Part shown: positions 52,016 through 61,089 of the stretch, piece by piece | Numbering within the stretch: the first letter of the stretch is position 1 | How the letters are laid out: each line of letters begins with the position of its first letter | Origin: Desulfosporosinus acidiphilus SJ4 | GTDB lineage: Bacteria > Bacillota > Desulfitobacteriia > Desulfitobacteriales > Desulfitobacteriaceae | Assembly: GCF_000255115.2 (NCBI RefSeq) | Contig: NC_018068.1 | Location: forward strand, 3,195,977 to 3,259,976 | DNA: 64,000 nucleotides | Direction of reading: 5' to 3' | Program-made: the position numbers and the translations under genes | Notes under the pieces: generated by a model | Seen by the model: the letters and a program-made list of their open reading frames with translations, nothing else | Told to the model about the DNA's origin: nothing | Database searches by the model: none

Positions 52016-52228
52016 CTATTCAATTTTTTCCAAATCCCAAGGATCATAAGCAAATTCACCTGGTAAAATATCTAAACGCGCTACAATATACTCACCAATC
52101 TCATCGCGGTCAATTCGGACAACTGTTCCTAAGCAACGATTACTCGTTGCAACTCGATCCCCAACTCTAAATTTGCGTTGAGCTCGAAAGGAAGAGCGCG
52201 ATACCGAATCACGATTTATCGCATACAC
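52016..52228 (-). CDS. small KOW/SH3-like protein
   Basis: A 70-aa protein starting with GTG, with AAGGAGG upstream. The core KFRVGDRVATSNRCLGTVVRIDRDEIGEYIVARLDILPGEFAYDPWDLEKI looks like a small five-stranded barrel of the KOW/SH3 type. The N-terminus is basic (SRSSFRAQRK). No family name is recognised. A regulatory or structural role upstream of the prkA operon cannot be shown. Confidence 0.65.
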   Translation of the reverse strand: MYAINRDSVSRSSFRAQRKFRVGDRVATSNRCLGTVVRIDRDEIGEYIVARLDILPGEFAYDPWDLEKIE

Positions 52229-52476
52229 GTCGATCGTCCTCCTTCTCCAAGAGCTTTATGTTAACTATAGTAACATAGTAAAAATAAAAATATCTAGTGT
52301 AAAATTTAGAATATTTAAAATTTTTATTATGTGATCTTTTTCTTAAAGTTTATGCCCCCAATCTTCTGACCTCTATTAAAGGAGACATAAAGATTCTAGA
52401 TCGCGAACAATTAAGTAAAGAAAACTCGGTTGTCGCCCGAAAACACTACCATAGCTTCAGAGACACTCGGCCAATT

Positions 52477-52512
52477 CATACTGTAGGAGTATGCGTAATG
52501 AGTTGCAGTATG
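52477..52512 (-). repeat. dispersed repeat family A, copy 3 (partial)
   Basis: Read on the minus strand it gives CATACTGCAACTCATTACGC then ACTCCTACAGTATG: the second stem of family A, closing with CATACTG/CAGTATG, and with the TTACGC loop conserved. The GACGATAAG hairpin is absent. The rest of the 52229-52527 gap has no gene. Confidence 0.55.
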
Positions 52513-52527
52513 GCGAAAGCACGAAAA

Positions 52528-52559
52528 AACCCGCACCGGCAAAATGCTTAGTGCGGGTT
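52528..52559 (-). terminator. rho-independent terminator of glnA
   Basis: Stem AACCCGCAC/GTGCGGGTT followed by TTTTCG on the minus strand, 20 bp after the glnA stop. Confidence 0.9.
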
Positions 52560-52578
52560 ATGTAGAGATAACTTTACC

Positions 52579-53907
52579 TTAATACAAGGCTAAATATCGA
52601 TCCAATTCCCATTGGGATACTGAAACTCGGAAGCTATCCCATTCTTCCATTTTAGCTTCAAAGAAGCGGTGATAAATATGACTCCCCAGAGCTTCCTGAA
52701 TAACCGGAGCTTGAGCTAATTCATCCAAGGCTTCTTTCAAACTGCCGGGCAAGGAGCCGATATTAAGCTTGGCACGTTCTTCTTCCGTCATAGCATAGAT
52801 ATTTAAATCCACCGCTGAAGGGGGAGTGAGCTTATTCTTAATGCCATCTAATCCCGCTTTCAATTGTACTGCAAGGGCTAAGTAAGGATTGCAGGAAGGA
52901 TCAGGACTCCTCAATTCTATGCGGGTTGAAGAGCCTCTTTTCGCTGGTATCCGGATCAGGGGACTTCTGTTGCGTCCTGACCAAGCTATGTAACAGGGTG
53001 CTTCATATCCCGGCACAAGTCGTTTAAAGGAATTTATGGTTGGGTTTGTAATTGCGGTAAAGGAACGGGCATGTTTCATCAATCCTGCGATATAGTAATA
53101 GGCTATCTCTGAAAGTCCTAAAGAATCATTAGGATCATAGAAGGCATTTTTTCCGTCTTTAAATAAAGATTGATTGCTATGCATCCCAGAACCATTAATA
53201 CCGAAAATTGGTTTTGGCATAAATGTCGCATGTAAGCCGTGATGCTGTGCTATCGTACGGACCACAAAGCGAAAGGTTGCAATTTTATCGGCAATATCCA
53301 GTGCATCTGAATATTTAAAGTCTATTTCGTGTTGCCCGGGAGCTACCTCGTGATGAGAGGCTTCGATTTCATAGCCCATTTGTTCCAAGGTAAGAACCAT
53401 ATCCCTGCGAGCATTCTCTCCCAGATCAACGGGGGTTAAATCAAAATATCCGGCTTTATCATGAGTCACCGTGGTTGGACGCCCTTCCGGGTCAGTATGA
53501 AAAAGGAAAAATTCTAGTTCCGGGCCGACATTTAAGGTATAACCAAGATCTGAAGCCTCTTTCAAAACGTTTCTCAAAGCACTTCTCGGGCAGCCGCCAA
53601 AAGAAGATCCATCCGGATTATAAACATCGCAGATCAGGCGGGCAACTCCGCCTTCTTTAGGCCGCCACGGAAATACGACAAAAGTATTCGGATCTGGGCG
53701 CAAATACATGTCCGATTCTTCAATCCGGGCGAACCCTTCAATTGAAGAACCGTCAAACATAAGCTGGCCATCTAAGGCTTTTTCCAATTGCTCAATGGTA
53801 ATGGCCACATTCTTTAGAATCCCGAAAATATCCGTGAATTGCAGGCGAATAAACTTAACCCCTTTTTCCTGAGCTTCCCGAAGGACATCATCATTAGTCA
53901 TCATCAT
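52579..53907 (-). CDS. glnA: glutamine synthetase, type I
   Basis: A 442-aa enzyme forming glutamine from glutamate, ammonia and ATP. It has the GSI-alpha length and motifs: [65 protein letters not shown] and [27 protein letters not shown] precedes the ATG. No GlnR gene is adjacent, so the usual glnRA arrangement is missing. No adenylylation-type extension is seen. Confidence 0.96.
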   Translation of the reverse strand: MMMTNDDVLREAQEKGVKFIRLQFTDIFGILKNVAITIEQLEKALDGQLMFDGSSIEGFARIEESDMYLRPDPNTFVVFPWRPKEGGVARLICDVYNPDGSSFGGCPRSALRNVLKEASDLGYTLNVGPELEFFLFHTDPEGRPTTVTHDKAGYFDLTPVDLGENARRDMVLTLEQMGYEIEASHHEVAPGQHEIDFKYSDALDIADKIATFRFVVRTIAQHHGLHATFMPKPIFGINGSGMHSNQSLFKDGKNAFYDPNDSLGLSEIAYYYIAGLMKHARSFTAITNPTINSFKRLVPGYEAPCYIAWSGRNRSPLIRIPAKRGSSTRIELRSPDPSCNPYLALAVQLKAGLDGIKNKLTPPSAVDLNIYAMTEEERAKLNIGSLPGSLKEALDELAQAPVIQEALGSHIYHRFFEAKMEEWDSFRVSVSQWELDRYLALY

Positions 53908-54003
53908 AGTGAATCACTCCTTTTAGTTTCTTAAACGATAAACGCCCATGCTCCAACCCTATTCGGTTTTGCATGGACGGCTTTGTCCAATGTCAAGAAC
54001 TGT

Positions 54004-54537
54004 TTAATATTCAATACCCTTGCGGGCCATAATTCCTTGATCAAAGGGATGTCTTTTTTGAACCATTTCTGTGACGAGATCAGCTTTGGCAATTAATTGC
54101 TCAGAAGCATTACGTCCGGTCAAGACTATCTCCACATGATCCGGTTTAGAATCTAATAAGTCTAGAACATCTTGTTCTACTAATAGTTCAAACCATATGG
54201 CATTGACAATTTCATCGAGAATGACGATATCCCACTCCCCGGAATGAACAATTTCTTGGGCTCTTAGAAAAGCCTTTTGTGCTTCCTGGATGTGCTCTTC
54301 TTCAGGAGTACCTTTATGTACCCACCCCTTTCCTCCAAAATGTTCATGATGACATTCCGGGTACAAACGGCTTAACCCCTTCAATTCTCCGTAGTCATCG
54401 TTACCTTTCATAAATTGAATAATAAATACCTTAAAACCGTGCCCTACTGCTCTTACTGCAAGCCCAAAAGCGGCCGTCGTCTTTCCTTTGCCGTTTCCTG
54501 TGTATAATTGAACGAGTCCCTGGTCTAAACCTGCCAT
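54004..54537 (-). CDS. cobO: cob(I)yrinic acid a,c-diamide adenosyltransferase
   Basis: A 177-aa P-loop enzyme of the CobA/CobO type that adds the adenosyl group to cobalt. The start at 54537 follows GGAAGGTG. Motifs: LVQLYTGNGKGKTTAAFGLAVRA (Walker A), FMKG, WDIVILDEIVNAI and VEIVLTGRNA. It starts 2 bp after the stop of the preceding unknown gene, so the two are coupled. No other cobalamin genes are nearby. Confidence 0.93.
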   Translation of the reverse strand: MAGLDQGLVQLYTGNGKGKTTAAFGLAVRAVGHGFKVFIIQFMKGNDDYGELKGLSRLYPECHHEHFGGKGWVHKGTPEEEHIQEAQKAFLRAQEIVHSGEWDIVILDEIVNAIWFELLVEQDVLDLLDSKPDHVEIVLTGRNASEQLIAKADLVTEMVQKRHPFDQGIMARKGIEY

Positions 54538-54539
54538 TT

Positions 54540-55067
54540 TTACACCTTCCGAATCCATTTTTCTAGTTGAGGATGAATATAGACAACATTAGGTGAAGTC
54601 AAAATTTCCGGAAATCTTTCTAAGGCCTGTTGGTTAAAGGGAATAGAAAAGAAGAGTTTGATCGCCGTTTTCTCGTCTTTCGCTCTTAACTCTACTTTAT
54701 CTGGATAGAGGTAGTAAGAATAGCTTCCATCGCGCCAACGGACTTCAATGTCACCAAGCTTAATCCGAATAAGGCCAAATTCCTCAATCTTCACAGATCC
54801 CACGCCGGAAAAAGGCTGGCTCAAATATTCAGCTTCTAAAGCAACTTGTCCAACTTTAAATTGCAATTCCAAAAGTTGTTCAATAATAAGTCGTGCCGGT
54901 ACAGATATGTCTTCAAAAGCTCTGCGTTCGCTAAGAAGTTCCTCAAGAAGGGACTCAAATTTTCTCACATGGATCGATCGAACTTTTTGTGCCTTCTTTA
55001 AGACATTTTCAAAACAATGGTAAATTTCTTCAATACATTCGAGGAGTATCGTATCTTCCTCACCCAT
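54540..55067 (-). CDS. hypothetical protein upstream of cobO
   Basis: A 175-aa soluble protein: an N-terminal helical half (LECIEEIYHCFENVLKKAQKVRS) and a C-terminal beta-rich half (EFGLIRIKLGDIEVRWRDGSYSYYLYPDKVELRAKDEKT). No motif is recognised. Its stop lies 2 bp before the cobO start codon. It could be a partner of the adenosyltransferase, but only position supports that. Confidence 0.65.
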   Translation of the reverse strand: MGEEDTILLECIEEIYHCFENVLKKAQKVRSIHVRKFESLLEELLSERRAFEDISVPARLIIEQLLELQFKVGQVALEAEYLSQPFSGVGSVKIEEFGLIRIKLGDIEVRWRDGSYSYYLYPDKVELRAKDEKTAIKLFFSIPFNQQALERFPEILTSPNVVYIHPQLEKWIRKV

Positions 55068-55172
55068 AGATTCCCCTCCAGTCCTATCTCTATACAGAGA
55101 AAATTATTTATCTTTATTTTATCTGAACTGCCGTGAATTATAAAGCTTCTTTGCGAAATTTTGGAAAGATTA

Positions 55173-56441
55173 CTATATTGTCCTCCTACGACGAATTTTC
55201 TTAGATACTTTTTGTACTCTGGCTTCAATCCAACCCGTTTCAATTTCGGCATCTCGACCAATCTCCAAGGCCTTCCAATAGCACTCAAGGGCCTCTCGAT
55301 AGCTTCGTCTCTCTTCATAAAATTCTGCCAACCGAATCATGGCATCTAAGGGGAATCCTCCAGGCATTTTTGATCCTACATCCGTTTCCCCTATTCTGTT
55401 CCATTTGTTTTCCTCGCTATGCTGAGTTTCTTTTAAAATGGCCAAAGCTTCATAAACCTCACCCAAATGCGATTTTTCCCCCAAAATTTCAAAGAGGCTC
55501 AGAGATTTAAAATAGTATTGTTCTGCCTTGGCATAATCCATGGTTAGATGCAGTAAATTGGCCAAGTTTTGATAGCGCAAGGCCATCTCCAAATCATCTT
55601 GCGGGTGATATCCTATAGAAAGTTCAAGATAATATTTCGCCTCTTCAAGCAAATTTATAGATTGTTCAATCTTGCTAAGAAAAAAGCAGCTCTCACTCAT
55701 GACCTGTTTTGAGTCAAATTTCAAGCAAAGAGCAACGGCTCTTTGCTGACATTCAAAGGCAGACTGCATTTCATTTTGCTCAAAGTATAATAAAGCCAGA
55801 TATTGAAGCGCGTTTGTTAAAGCAACAACGTCGAGTATCTGGATAAAAATTAAGCAGGCATGCTTTATGTTTTTAATGGCTTCTTCCTTTTTCCTTTGCC
55901 GAAAACACAACTCACCAATAAGAATATCCAATTCACCCTCACCTTTAAGAAAACCATTGAGACGACAAATTTCTTGAGCTTGTTCATAGGCCGTTTTCGC
56001 TTGTGACCAATCTGCCAGCGTCACATAAACCTGACCAAGATCAGCATACAACATCCCAAGTCTTAAAGGCGGTGAAGTCAGTGGGTAAATCGCTATGGCT
56101 TTTTCATAATATTGACACGCTGTCTGAAACCTTCCCCTCTTTACAGATACACTGGCTAACCCAGCCCAGGCTTCTGACATGCCCTTGGCATTTTCGATAT
56201 CCTGGCAAATACGAAGTGCAGATTGAAAGCCTTCTTCGGCCAATTCAAAAAATCCTAAACGAACTCTAACCGTAGCTAAGAGCCGCATGGTAAACGCAAC
56301 AATCTCCGGAACTGACAATTGGTTTGCTAGGATGAGCGCTTGAGAATAATAGTTTTCCGCTTTGGCAAACTGTTCCTCTCCCAAACACTGAGTGCCTTCC
56401 TCCATCAAGTTCCTCCAGGCCGCTAATTCCACCTCGTACAT
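55173..56441 (-). CDS. tetratricopeptide repeat protein
   Basis: A 422-aa soluble protein of about 9 TPR-like helix pairs of the longer (about 40-residue) type (CLGEEQFAKAENYYSQALIL, VYVTLADWSQAKTAYEQAQEI, MDYAKAEQYYFKSLSLF). It resembles the TPR halves of Rap-like or LuxR-type activators but has no DNA-binding domain. GGAGGGG precedes the ATG. It ends with a basic tail (SKKIRRRRTI). The partner is unknown. Confidence 0.78.
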   Translation of the reverse strand: MYEVELAAWRNLMEEGTQCLGEEQFAKAENYYSQALILANQLSVPEIVAFTMRLLATVRVRLGFFELAEEGFQSALRICQDIENAKGMSEAWAGLASVSVKRGRFQTACQYYEKAIAIYPLTSPPLRLGMLYADLGQVYVTLADWSQAKTAYEQAQEICRLNGFLKGEGELDILIGELCFRQRKKEEAIKNIKHACLIFIQILDVVALTNALQYLALLYFEQNEMQSAFECQQRAVALCLKFDSKQVMSESCFFLSKIEQSINLLEEAKYYLELSIGYHPQDDLEMALRYQNLANLLHLTMDYAKAEQYYFKSLSLFEILGEKSHLGEVYEALAILKETQHSEENKWNRIGETDVGSKMPGGFPLDAMIRLAEFYEERRSYREALECYWKALEIGRDAEIETGWIEARVQKVSKKIRRRRTI

Positions 56442-56605
56442 ATTATCCCCTCCATGTATGCTCCATAATATGCACGATTAAATTTATTGGGTATTATAAA
56501 ATTGTAAGTTTTAGAGCCTTAAGGAACTTTAGAACGAACAAGCTTGCAACCTAGACATAAAAGTCGAAATATGATAATCTTTTTCTTGAAGGGGGTGTTT
56601 AGGCC

Positions 56606-56866
56606 TTGAATACTTATCGCCCGTCGCAATCATCAAATGTCTGGATGATAGCCATCAAGCTTCTCGTACTCATTCTAGGTCTTTATATTTCAGCTGTGGT
56701 CTTGGGTAAAGTTTTTACCTGGCTATTCGCCATCGCTTTCTTCCTAATACGTTTTGTAGTAATTATAGCTGCCTCTTTTTTAGTGCTTCACGTTTTGCTC
56801 AAGTTACTGTTTAAAATCGATTTGATCAAGGTAGTATTTGGAAGTAGGTTTACCCAACGCTTTTAA
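56606..56866 (+). CDS. small hypothetical membrane protein
   Basis: An 86-aa protein with two long hydrophobic helices (IAIKLLVLILGLYISAVVLG and FAIAFFLIRFVVIIAASFLVLHVL). It starts with TTG after GAAGGGGGTG. A terminator follows 29 bp later. No family is recognised. Confidence 0.55.
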   Translation: MNTYRPSQSSNVWMIAIKLLVLILGLYISAVVLGKVFTWLFAIAFFLIRFVVIIAASFLVLHVLLKLLFKIDLIKVVFGSRFTQRF

Positions 56867-56894
56867 ATAGTTTCAGATAATTACGCACTACATA

Positions 56895-56918
56895 ACGCCT
56901 GTTTCAGGCGTTTTTTTT
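56895..56918 (+). terminator. rho-independent terminator
   Basis: Stem ACGCCTG/CAGGCGT with a 3-base loop and a T8 run. Confidence 0.9.
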
Positions 56919-56982
56919 GTTCTTTTACCTCATGATCCGGTAATTCAACGAATATCTTTATCCCAAAGGAGGAATGCCGAAT

Positions 56983-57774
56983 ATGAAATTAATAATTTTC
57001 AGAAGACCGTCTTGGCGTAACCTTGCCCTTTGGGGAATCTTATTGCTTGTCTTAATCACCTATCGAGAAAATGTAACATCAGTTTTTTCCGGAAAGTTGA
57101 AGCCCATTTATTCTGCCACTGTCAATACACCAGCTATTGGCCTAACATTCGATATCAGCTGGGGGGAAAAAACAGCCGAACCGATCCTCGATATTCTCAA
57201 ACGCGAAGGCGTTCATGCCACATTTTTCCTTTCCAGTCCCTGGGCCGAAAAACACCAGGCATTAGTACAACGAATGGTCGCTGACGGGCATGAAATTGGT
57301 TCCCACGGAAACCGTCATATTGATCTTAACACCTTAGGAGCCGGAGAAATAGAACAAGAAATCTCCTCTGCCCAGCAAGTCTTAGAACGAATCTCGGGAC
57401 GGAAAGTTCGGCTCATCCGTGCACCCAACGGAGCCTATGACAATAAAGTAATTACAGTAGCACATAAACTTGGCTACCGGGTTATTCAATGGAGTGTAGA
57501 TTCTCTGGACTGGAAACGCCCCGGTCCGAGTGCCGTCGTTAATAATGTCCTAAATGGTATACGCCCAGGAGGGGGCGCGAAAGCCGGCGATATCATCCTG
57601 TTCCATGCTTCTGACTCAGCTCCCGATACCATTCAAGCCTTGCCCTCCGTTCTCGAGCAGCTTAAGCAGAAAGGCTACACACTCATGCCCGTTGGAAAAC
57701 TCCTTTCTGAGGCAAGCGGAACATGGCCTCCGGAGAGTAAATTAGAAAATGAAACGTCACCTAGCCATAATTGA
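56983..57774 (+). CDS. pdaB: PdaB-like polysaccharide deacetylase
   Basis: A 263-aa NodB-type deacetylase. One N-terminal membrane helix (residues about 13-27) exports it. Motif 1 is TFDISWGEKTAEPILDIL, in which the second Asp of the usual TFDD is Ile, as in PdaB; motif 2 is SHGNRHIDL (metal His pair), then RAPNGAYD and IILFHASDSAPDTI. PdaB maintains spore cortex peptidoglycan late in sporulation. The start at 56983 lies 10 bases after GGAGG; an upstream ATG at 56974 is too close to it. Confidence 0.88.
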   Translation: MKLIIFRRPSWRNLALWGILLLVLITYRENVTSVFSGKLKPIYSATVNTPAIGLTFDISWGEKTAEPILDILKREGVHATFFLSSPWAEKHQALVQRMVADGHEIGSHGNRHIDLNTLGAGEIEQEISSAQQVLERISGRKVRLIRAPNGAYDNKVITVAHKLGYRVIQWSVDSLDWKRPGPSAVVNNVLNGIRPGGGAKAGDIILFHASDSAPDTIQALPSVLEQLKQKGYTLMPVGKLLSEASGTWPPESKLENETSPSHN

Positions 57775-58773
57775 TTATGATTCCTGCGCTAAGCTTTTTA
57801 ATAGGTAATCCGCATCCTGCCGTTTTTTCACTTGCTCAAGGGCTTGATGGGCATCTTGATTAATACTCCCTTCCAGTCCTTCTTGCAGAGCTGTTTCCAG
57901 AAAATGCTTTCCTTCTTGGATTCTTCCGCTCCCTAAAGCTTGGATCCCATTAAGATAAAGAATGACGGCTTCTCCTTGAGGAAAATTCCTTAATGCTCGA
58001 AAACTATTTTCCAGATTCATTTCATCATGCTCGCGAAGAGCCAACAAAGCCATCTTAGTTTCAAAAAGCATGGTATCAGCTCTCCAACTCTGAGCCTGTA
58101 TAGACTTTCCGGCTGCAAAAGCTCTGCTCCACTGTTCTTCCTGCAAGGCCAGGTTAAATTCTAGATTGAGGACTCCCGGATTTAAAGGCTGTATTTTTTG
58201 AGCCGCTGCCAATTCTATATGTGCCGAAGGATAATCATTGATTCTAATGGCCCCTTGGGCTAAGGCCAGATGCCTTAATGCTTGCTCCTGGCGAGGTAAA
58301 GATGACCAATCCGTCATCTTATCTGTTAAGGAATTTTTTGCTGTTCTCGGATTTCCCTCGGCCAATTCCATGAGACCCTGAGCCAAATGGTTTCTAGCGG
58401 AGTTTTGAATTTTAAGCATGTCTTGTCGAGCTCGGTGAATATCTCCCTGCTGTAAATTCAATAAAAATAACCAGAAAATATGTTTATCATCTCTATAGTC
58501 TGATAGCTTCGACTCTAGGTTTTGTTTGTTCAGGTTAAGCGCTAACCATAACTTAGCGTCCTGCATAAAACTAAATTGGTTAAAAAACATTCCATATGCT
58601 TCAAGACGTTCTATCTCTGATCGTACCATTACCACATCATAATTATTGATAGCTTGTTCCAGACCTTGGATTTCCCATAAAACACAAGTACATAAACTAA
58701 TAAAAACTATTAGAACAAAAACTGCTAGAGCTTTGCGGCAGCGCCATAAATGCTGTCGCTTATTACTTAGCAA
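57775..58773 (-). CDS. membrane-anchored TPR-like protein
   Basis: A 332-aa protein with an N-terminal membrane anchor (RKALAVFVLIVFISLCTCVLW, about residues 13-33) followed by degenerate TPR-like repeats facing outside. It starts with TTG after GAGGAGAG. Its stop codon directly abuts that of the convergent pdaB-like gene, with no bases between and no terminator. The function is unknown; it is followed upstream by the YitT gene, 27 bp away, so the two may be cotranscribed. Confidence 0.72.
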   Translation of the reverse strand: MLSNKRQHLWRCRKALAVFVLIVFISLCTCVLWEIQGLEQAINNYDVVMVRSEIERLEAYGMFFNQFSFMQDAKLWLALNLNKQNLESKLSDYRDDKHIFWLFLLNLQQGDIHRARQDMLKIQNSARNHLAQGLMELAEGNPRTAKNSLTDKMTDWSSLPRQEQALRHLALAQGAIRINDYPSAHIELAAAQKIQPLNPGVLNLEFNLALQEEQWSRAFAAGKSIQAQSWRADTMLFETKMALLALREHDEMNLENSFRALRNFPQGEAVILYLNGIQALGSGRIQEGKHFLETALQEGLEGSINQDAHQALEQVKKRQDADYLLKSLAQES

Positions 58774-58800
58774 GATAATCTCTCCTCTATCACAAAGATC

Positions 58801-59673
58801 CTAATGACCTTTCCAAGATGAAAAACCTTCCCCAACGACTTCCGGAACTTCGGAAATAGCTACAAAGGCCACCGGATCTTGTTCTCGTACTATCTCCTTT
58901 AATTGTGACAACTCTGTACGATTAATGACGCAATAAACGACCTGCTTGGACTCTCCCGAAAAAGCACCGGTTGCCTGGAACAATGTGACGCCTCGTTCCA
59001 ACTTAGACATAATTTCATTGGCGATCCGTTGTGGATGAGATGTTACAACCATGACTGATTTCGAGTGGCTGAGACCTTCTTGAACCAAGTCAACAACCCG
59101 GGTGGCAATGAACATATAAATCATGGCATACATGGCCATTTCCGGTTTAAAGAGAATAGCTGTTAACAAGAAGATGACTGCATCAATTCCCAGCAAAATC
59201 TGCCCGACACTAAAAGGTGTCGTTCTGGCAAATAAGACCGCTAAAATATCTGTTCCCCCCAGAGAGCCCCGTGAGCGAAAAATAATCCCCATCCCGATTC
59301 CTGAAACAACCCCTCCGGATATTGCCGCAAGTAAAGTGTCCTGTGTTAATGGCGGTAAATGCGTTGTCATTGAAAGGGTTAACGAGAGAACAGCGACTCC
59401 AAGAACACTCAATAATAAAAAACTGCGTCCAACCAATTTGAGTCCTACGATAAAAAGAGGTATATTTAAAACCAAAATAATCCAACTCACCGGCCATTTA
59501 AATAAATAGTGCAAGATAATCGCAATCCCTGTAACTCCGCCGTCTGCTATGCGGTTAGGAATAATCAAGGAATTAATACTTGCACTCACGATGGTCGCTC
59601 CGAGTATTATCCCTAAAATCCTTTTTAAGAATTGCCACGAAAATAATTCATTTATCTTCTTCCAGTGCAACAA
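58801..59673 (-). CDS. YitT family protein
   Basis: A 290-aa protein with five or six membrane helices in the N-terminal 200 residues (VSASINSLIIPNRIADGGVTGIAIIL; SRGSLGGTDILAVLF) and a C-terminal DUF2179 domain (KSVMVVTSHPQRIANEIMSKLERGVTLFQATGAFSGESKQVVYCVI). Function of the family is unknown; some members affect spores or membrane stability. The start is TTG, with GAGGA upstream. Confidence 0.88.
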   Translation of the reverse strand: MLHWKKINELFSWQFLKRILGIILGATIVSASINSLIIPNRIADGGVTGIAIILHYLFKWPVSWIILVLNIPLFIVGLKLVGRSFLLLSVLGVAVLSLTLSMTTHLPPLTQDTLLAAISGGVVSGIGMGIIFRSRGSLGGTDILAVLFARTTPFSVGQILLGIDAVIFLLTAILFKPEMAMYAMIYMFIATRVVDLVQEGLSHSKSVMVVTSHPQRIANEIMSKLERGVTLFQATGAFSGESKQVVYCVINRTELSQLKEIVREQDPVAFVAISEVPEVVGEGFSSWKGH

Positions 59674-59814
59674 AATTCCTCATTTCTAATAACATATCAG
59701 TCCTGGTAGCATTATACAGCAGGGGGCCTTTAGAGACAACTTAGGCAAAAAGAGGCAGATTTCATACTTGACGAACTGTCTCTAATTAGGTAAAATAAAG
59801 TGGTGTCCAATTAT

Positions 59815-59890
59815 GCGCTCGTAGCTCAGTGGATAGAGTGACGGTTTCCGAAGCCGGAGGTCGCAGGTTCAAATCCCGCCGGGCGCACCA
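59815..59890 (+). tRNA. tRNA-Arg (anticodon CCG)
   Basis: 76 nt with acceptor GCGCTCG/CGGGCGC, anticodon loop TTCCGAA (CCG), T-loop GTTCAAATC and encoded CCA. The base pair at the top of the anticodon stem is A-G, a mismatch that may be tolerated. A terminator follows. Confidence 0.93.
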
Positions 59891-59900
59891 TAATGTATTT

Positions 59901-59931
59901 AAGCCACAACTTTAGTTGTGGCTTTATTTTG
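59901..59931 (+). terminator. rho-independent terminator after tRNA-Arg
   Basis: Stem AAGCCACAAC/GTTGTGGCTT with loop TTTA, then TATTTTGTTTT. Confidence 0.9.
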
Positions 59932-60111
59932 TTTTCCGTATCCCTCTTGGTTCAATAACACTTATGTATGATAATCTGGTTTAAATTATGAGTAGAACAT
60001 ATTCAAGCATTACCTGTTTCTCCTTTTCTCAGGTTCACAAGATAATTCGTTCGTTCCTCATGCTTATACTAAATTAAATATCGTATGCGTGTGCCCTCAC
60101 ATGTAACAACA

Positions 60112-60789
60112 TTATCCGTTTAATAGCTGTTTTACAATTACATATATATCTTTATGAATCTCTTCAATACTTCGCAGCTTATCATCAGAAACACAATTAA
60201 CTCTTTGCCAATGATAGGCTGTTCCTATTTCACAGGCAGTATCATAGGAATGAACCAGATACTCAAAATTACTTTCATGAATATCCTTATCCTTGTCACC
60301 GAATTTATTTTCTCGATTTTTTATTAATTTTTGGCTAAAGTGTGGATTCATATCTAGGAAAATTACGCAATCAGGAACAGGCAGTTTAAATTTTTCAAAT
60401 TCCAAATCTGATAGCCAGCGAAGATATGCTTTTCTCTCTTCTTCGTCTGAAATTTTGGCTGCCTGATGTACCATATTTGAGGTAGTATAACGGTCAGCTA
60501 AGATAATACCGCCGCTCAAATAGAAGTCTTCCCATTCTTTCTTATAAGATGCATACCTATCTACCGAATAAAAAGTCGAAGCGGCATAGGGATTAACATC
60601 CGCAGGATTTCTGCCGAATTCTCCTTTTAGATACATCTTGATGAGAGCAGAGGAATCACTTTCATAATCCGGAAATTCTATTTTTTTAATGTTATAACTT
60701 TCAGCGTTTAGCCTGTCAAATAATAATTTCGTTTGAGTTGCTTTGCCAGAACCATCACCGGCTTCTATTACAATCAGCTTTCCCTTCAA
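60112..60789 (-). CDS. tmk: thymidylate kinase-like protein
   Basis: A 225-aa kinase of the dTMP kinase family: P-loop EAGDGSGKATQT (residues 9-20), DRYTTSNMVHQAAK with the DR(Y/H) motif, and a lid region rich in Lys/Arg. The residue after the P-loop Lys is Ala where most tmk have Thr or Ser. Length is a little over the usual 205-215. It is monocistronic and not next to holB or other replication genes. It may be the main enzyme or a paralogue. Confidence 0.85.
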   Translation of the reverse strand: MKGKLIVIEAGDGSGKATQTKLLFDRLNAESYNIKKIEFPDYESDSSALIKMYLKGEFGRNPADVNPYAASTFYSVDRYASYKKEWEDFYLSGGIILADRYTTSNMVHQAAKISDEEERKAYLRWLSDLEFEKFKLPVPDCVIFLDMNPHFSQKLIKNRENKFGDKDKDIHESNFEYLVHSYDTACEIGTAYHWQRVNCVSDDKLRSIEEIHKDIYVIVKQLLNG

Positions 60790-61089
60790 GAAAAGCGCCT
60801 CCTTGTCGAATTAGACATTATCGTTCAACCTATAATACAATCTTAAGCCCTAGGGTTCAAGCAAAAGTTAAAACGATAAAGTGAATTTGTCTCCGAAAAT
60901 GCCACTTCAAGCAGTTGGTCATATTTTCAAGTTCAATTAATCCACTCTTTTTATAAACGGAATTAGTGCCGGAACCTTCCTTTGATAATTAATGTTCGAT
61001 ATGCCAAACTGTTTTACCAGTTTTCTTTCCTCTAGTTTAATCCCAATTAAACTATCAATAGTTAACATTGAATGGACTACAATCTATTT
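60790..61089. other. 300-bp gap without a recognisable gene
   Basis: Mostly AT-rich DNA between tmk and amj. The open plus-strand frame from 60992 is the antisense shadow of the amj 3' end. No terminator or RNA was seen with confidence. Confidence 0.5.
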
